From Planctomycetota bacterium (GTDB lineage: Bacteria; Planctomycetota; Planctomycetia; JALXBF01), in contig JALXBF010000191.1 in assembly GCA_026991575.1 (NCBI GenBank), positions 1 to 64,000 on the forward strand: a DNA stretch of 64,000 nucleotides, in the 5' to 3' direction. The notes beneath the pieces were generated by a model. That model was not told the DNA's origin, searched no databases, and saw only the letters and a list, made by a program, of their open reading frames with translations. The translations under genes and the position numbers were made by a program. Shown piece by piece: positions 63,041 through 64,000 of the stretch (positions are counted from its first letter, which is position 1; each line of letters opens with the position of its first letter).

Positions 63041-64000
63041 TCAGGCAGTGCTTCCGTCCTGGTCTGCCGGCTCAGCCAACGCCAGATTGTCTCGATGGAT
63101 GACCTCCTCATACGCGGTGCGGCCCAGTAAGGCGCGTACCTTCGCGCTGCGGAGCCCTCGGATGCGGGCAAGCTCCACTGCACTGTAGTTGGTCAGCCCG
63201 CGCGCGATTTCTCGGCCCGACGGGTCACAGATCGCCACCGGGTCACCGGCTCGAAAGTCGCCTTCCACGCGGCGTACTCCGACAGGCAGCAGGCTCCGTC
63301 CCTGACGGAGCAGGGCGCGTGCCGCGCCTTCGTCAACGTACACACGCCCGCGCGGCCGCACTGAAAACGCCAGCCACCGCTTTCGGGCACTGAGTGTTCG
63401 CCCGTGGGGCAGGAACAATGTCCCCACCGGCTCGCCGGCGAGGATCCGCTGGATGATTCCCCGCCGCAGGCCGTTGGCCAGGATCACCGATTCCCCGGCA
63501 GCCATACAGATCCGCGCAGCTTCCAGCTTGGTCTGCATGCCCCCGGTGCCAAAGCGCGATGAGCTCGGGCCAGCCAGCGCGCGAATCGCCGAATTGATCC
63601 GTGGCACAAGACGGATGACGTTGCCAGCTCCAGTCGACCGAGCTGCCTTCCCGGGCGGCGTGGCGAGCAGGCCGTCGACCGTGGAGAGCATGATCAGCAG
63701 CGGGGCTCGAATGAGCGTGGTCACAAGCGCAGCCAACCGATCGTTGTCTCCGAAGCGCAGCTCCTCGACGCTAACCGTGTCGTTCTCGTTGATGATCGGG
63801 ATGGTTCCCCAATCCAGCAACGTGCAGATCGTGTTGCGGATGTTCAGGTAGCGGGTGCGGTTGGCGAAGTCGGCTGCCGTCAGCAGGAGCTGGGCCACGT
63901 GATAGCCCTGCCGGCCAAAGGCCCGCTCGTATGCCTGGATCAGGTGGCTCTGGCCCACGGCAGCCGCCGCTTGCAGCCGTGCCAGGTCTGTTGGCCGCTG
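63041..64000 (-). CDS. proB: Glutamate 5-kinase, N-terminal part cut by the window edge
   Basis: The open frame continues to base 64000, so the true start lies beyond the window. About 319 residues are visible. The kinase domain carries INENDTVSVEELRFGDNDRLAALV, then STVDGLL and the GTGGMQTKLEAA sugar/nucleotide loop. The C-terminal PUA domain (about last 80 residues) ends in a normal stop. The enzyme phosphorylates glutamate, the first step of proline synthesis. A GTG at 63958 could mimic a start, but sequence matching the family (AAAAVGQSH) continues upstream of it. Confidence 0.93.
   Translation of the reverse strand, partial: QRPTDLARLQAAAAVGQSHLIQAYERAFGRQGYHVAQLLLTAADFANRTRYLNIRNTICTLLDWGTIPIINENDTVSVEELRFGDNDRLAALVTTLIRAPLLIMLSTVDGLLATPPGKAARSTGAGNVIRLVPRINSAIRALAGPSSSRFGTGGMQTKLEAARICMAAGESVILANGLRRGIIQRILAGEPVGTLFLPHGRTLSARKRWLAFSVRPRGRVYVDEGAARALLRQGRSLLPVGVRRVEGDFRAGDPVAICDPSGREIARGLTNYSAVELARIRGLRSAKVRALLGRTAYEEVIHRDNLALAEPADQDGSTA

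Overview
This 64 kb window is GC-rich bacterial chromosome. It carries no rRNA, tRNA, CRISPR array, transposase or phage gene that I could recognise. The gene content points to a planctomycete: a DUF1559 prepilin-like protein next to a small lipoprotein, a large secreted DUF1549/DUF1553 protein with Big-2 domains and haem-c motifs, a sialate O-acetylesterase, an FG-GAP/ASPIC-UnbV protein paired with a TPR protein, a planctomycete-style Ser/Thr kinase, and a MoxR/DUF58/VWA cluster. A BpsA-like branched-polyamine synthase (45.3-46.5 kb) hints at a thermophile. Genus cannot be fixed from the sequence alone.

Layout. 0-9.4 kb: a cut-off glycoside-hydrolase-like gene, a Tat-exported TIM-barrel isomerase, the sialate esterase, a gamma-glutamylcyclotransferase-like gene coupled to the DUF1549/1553 gene, an SDR oxidoreductase and a GT39-like membrane glycosyltransferase. 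9.6-13.1 kb: a four-gene fumarate reductase operon (frdABCD type) closed by a strong terminator. 13.2-18.6 kb: the glycine cleavage genes gcvT-gcvH-gcvPA-gcvPB, with a lipoyl/octanoyl transferase gene overlapping gcvPB. 18.9-19.7 kb: an FHA protein. 19.8-28.2 kb: a compact Bat-type cluster (MoxR ATPase, DUF58, membrane protein, two VWA proteins, and one long protein that looks like a BatD-BatE fusion). 28.2-33.5 kb: an M24 peptidase, then queF, a radical SAM gene overlapping it, a histidinol phosphatase and a divergent RodA/FtsW gene. 33.6-40.9 kb: an ECF sigma/anti-sigma pair, a 71-aa protein, prs, comM, queC and a large secreted protein of unknown function. 41-51.8 kb: a B12-type radical SAM protein, an HpcH/HpaI aldolase, a Ser/Thr kinase, the BpsA homologue, a GlmU-like uridylyltransferase lacking most of its acetyltransferase half, asparagine synthetase, a phosphoesterase, a CvpA-like protein and a second FHA protein. 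51.9-64 kb: an SLC13/TrkA-C transporter, a 1 kb gene-free stretch, the lipoprotein/DUF1559 locus, a second gene-poor stretch, the TPR-UnbV pair, metK, a TPR protein, a DUF2582 winged-helix protein and a proB cut off by the window edge.

How the genes fit together. The gcv genes and the adjacent lipoyl-transferase gene form one functional unit that builds and lipoylates the glycine cleavage system. The MoxR/DUF58/VWA/BatD-E genes form a membrane-associated ATPase-VWA system. queF and queC both serve queuosine synthesis, although they are about 8 kb apart. metK supplies SAM, whose decarboxylated form is the aminopropyl donor used by BpsA.

Start codons were chosen from visible Shine-Dalgarno sequences, overlaps and N-terminal domain limits. 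Several are GTG or TTG. Promoters and terminators are sequence-pattern calls only.
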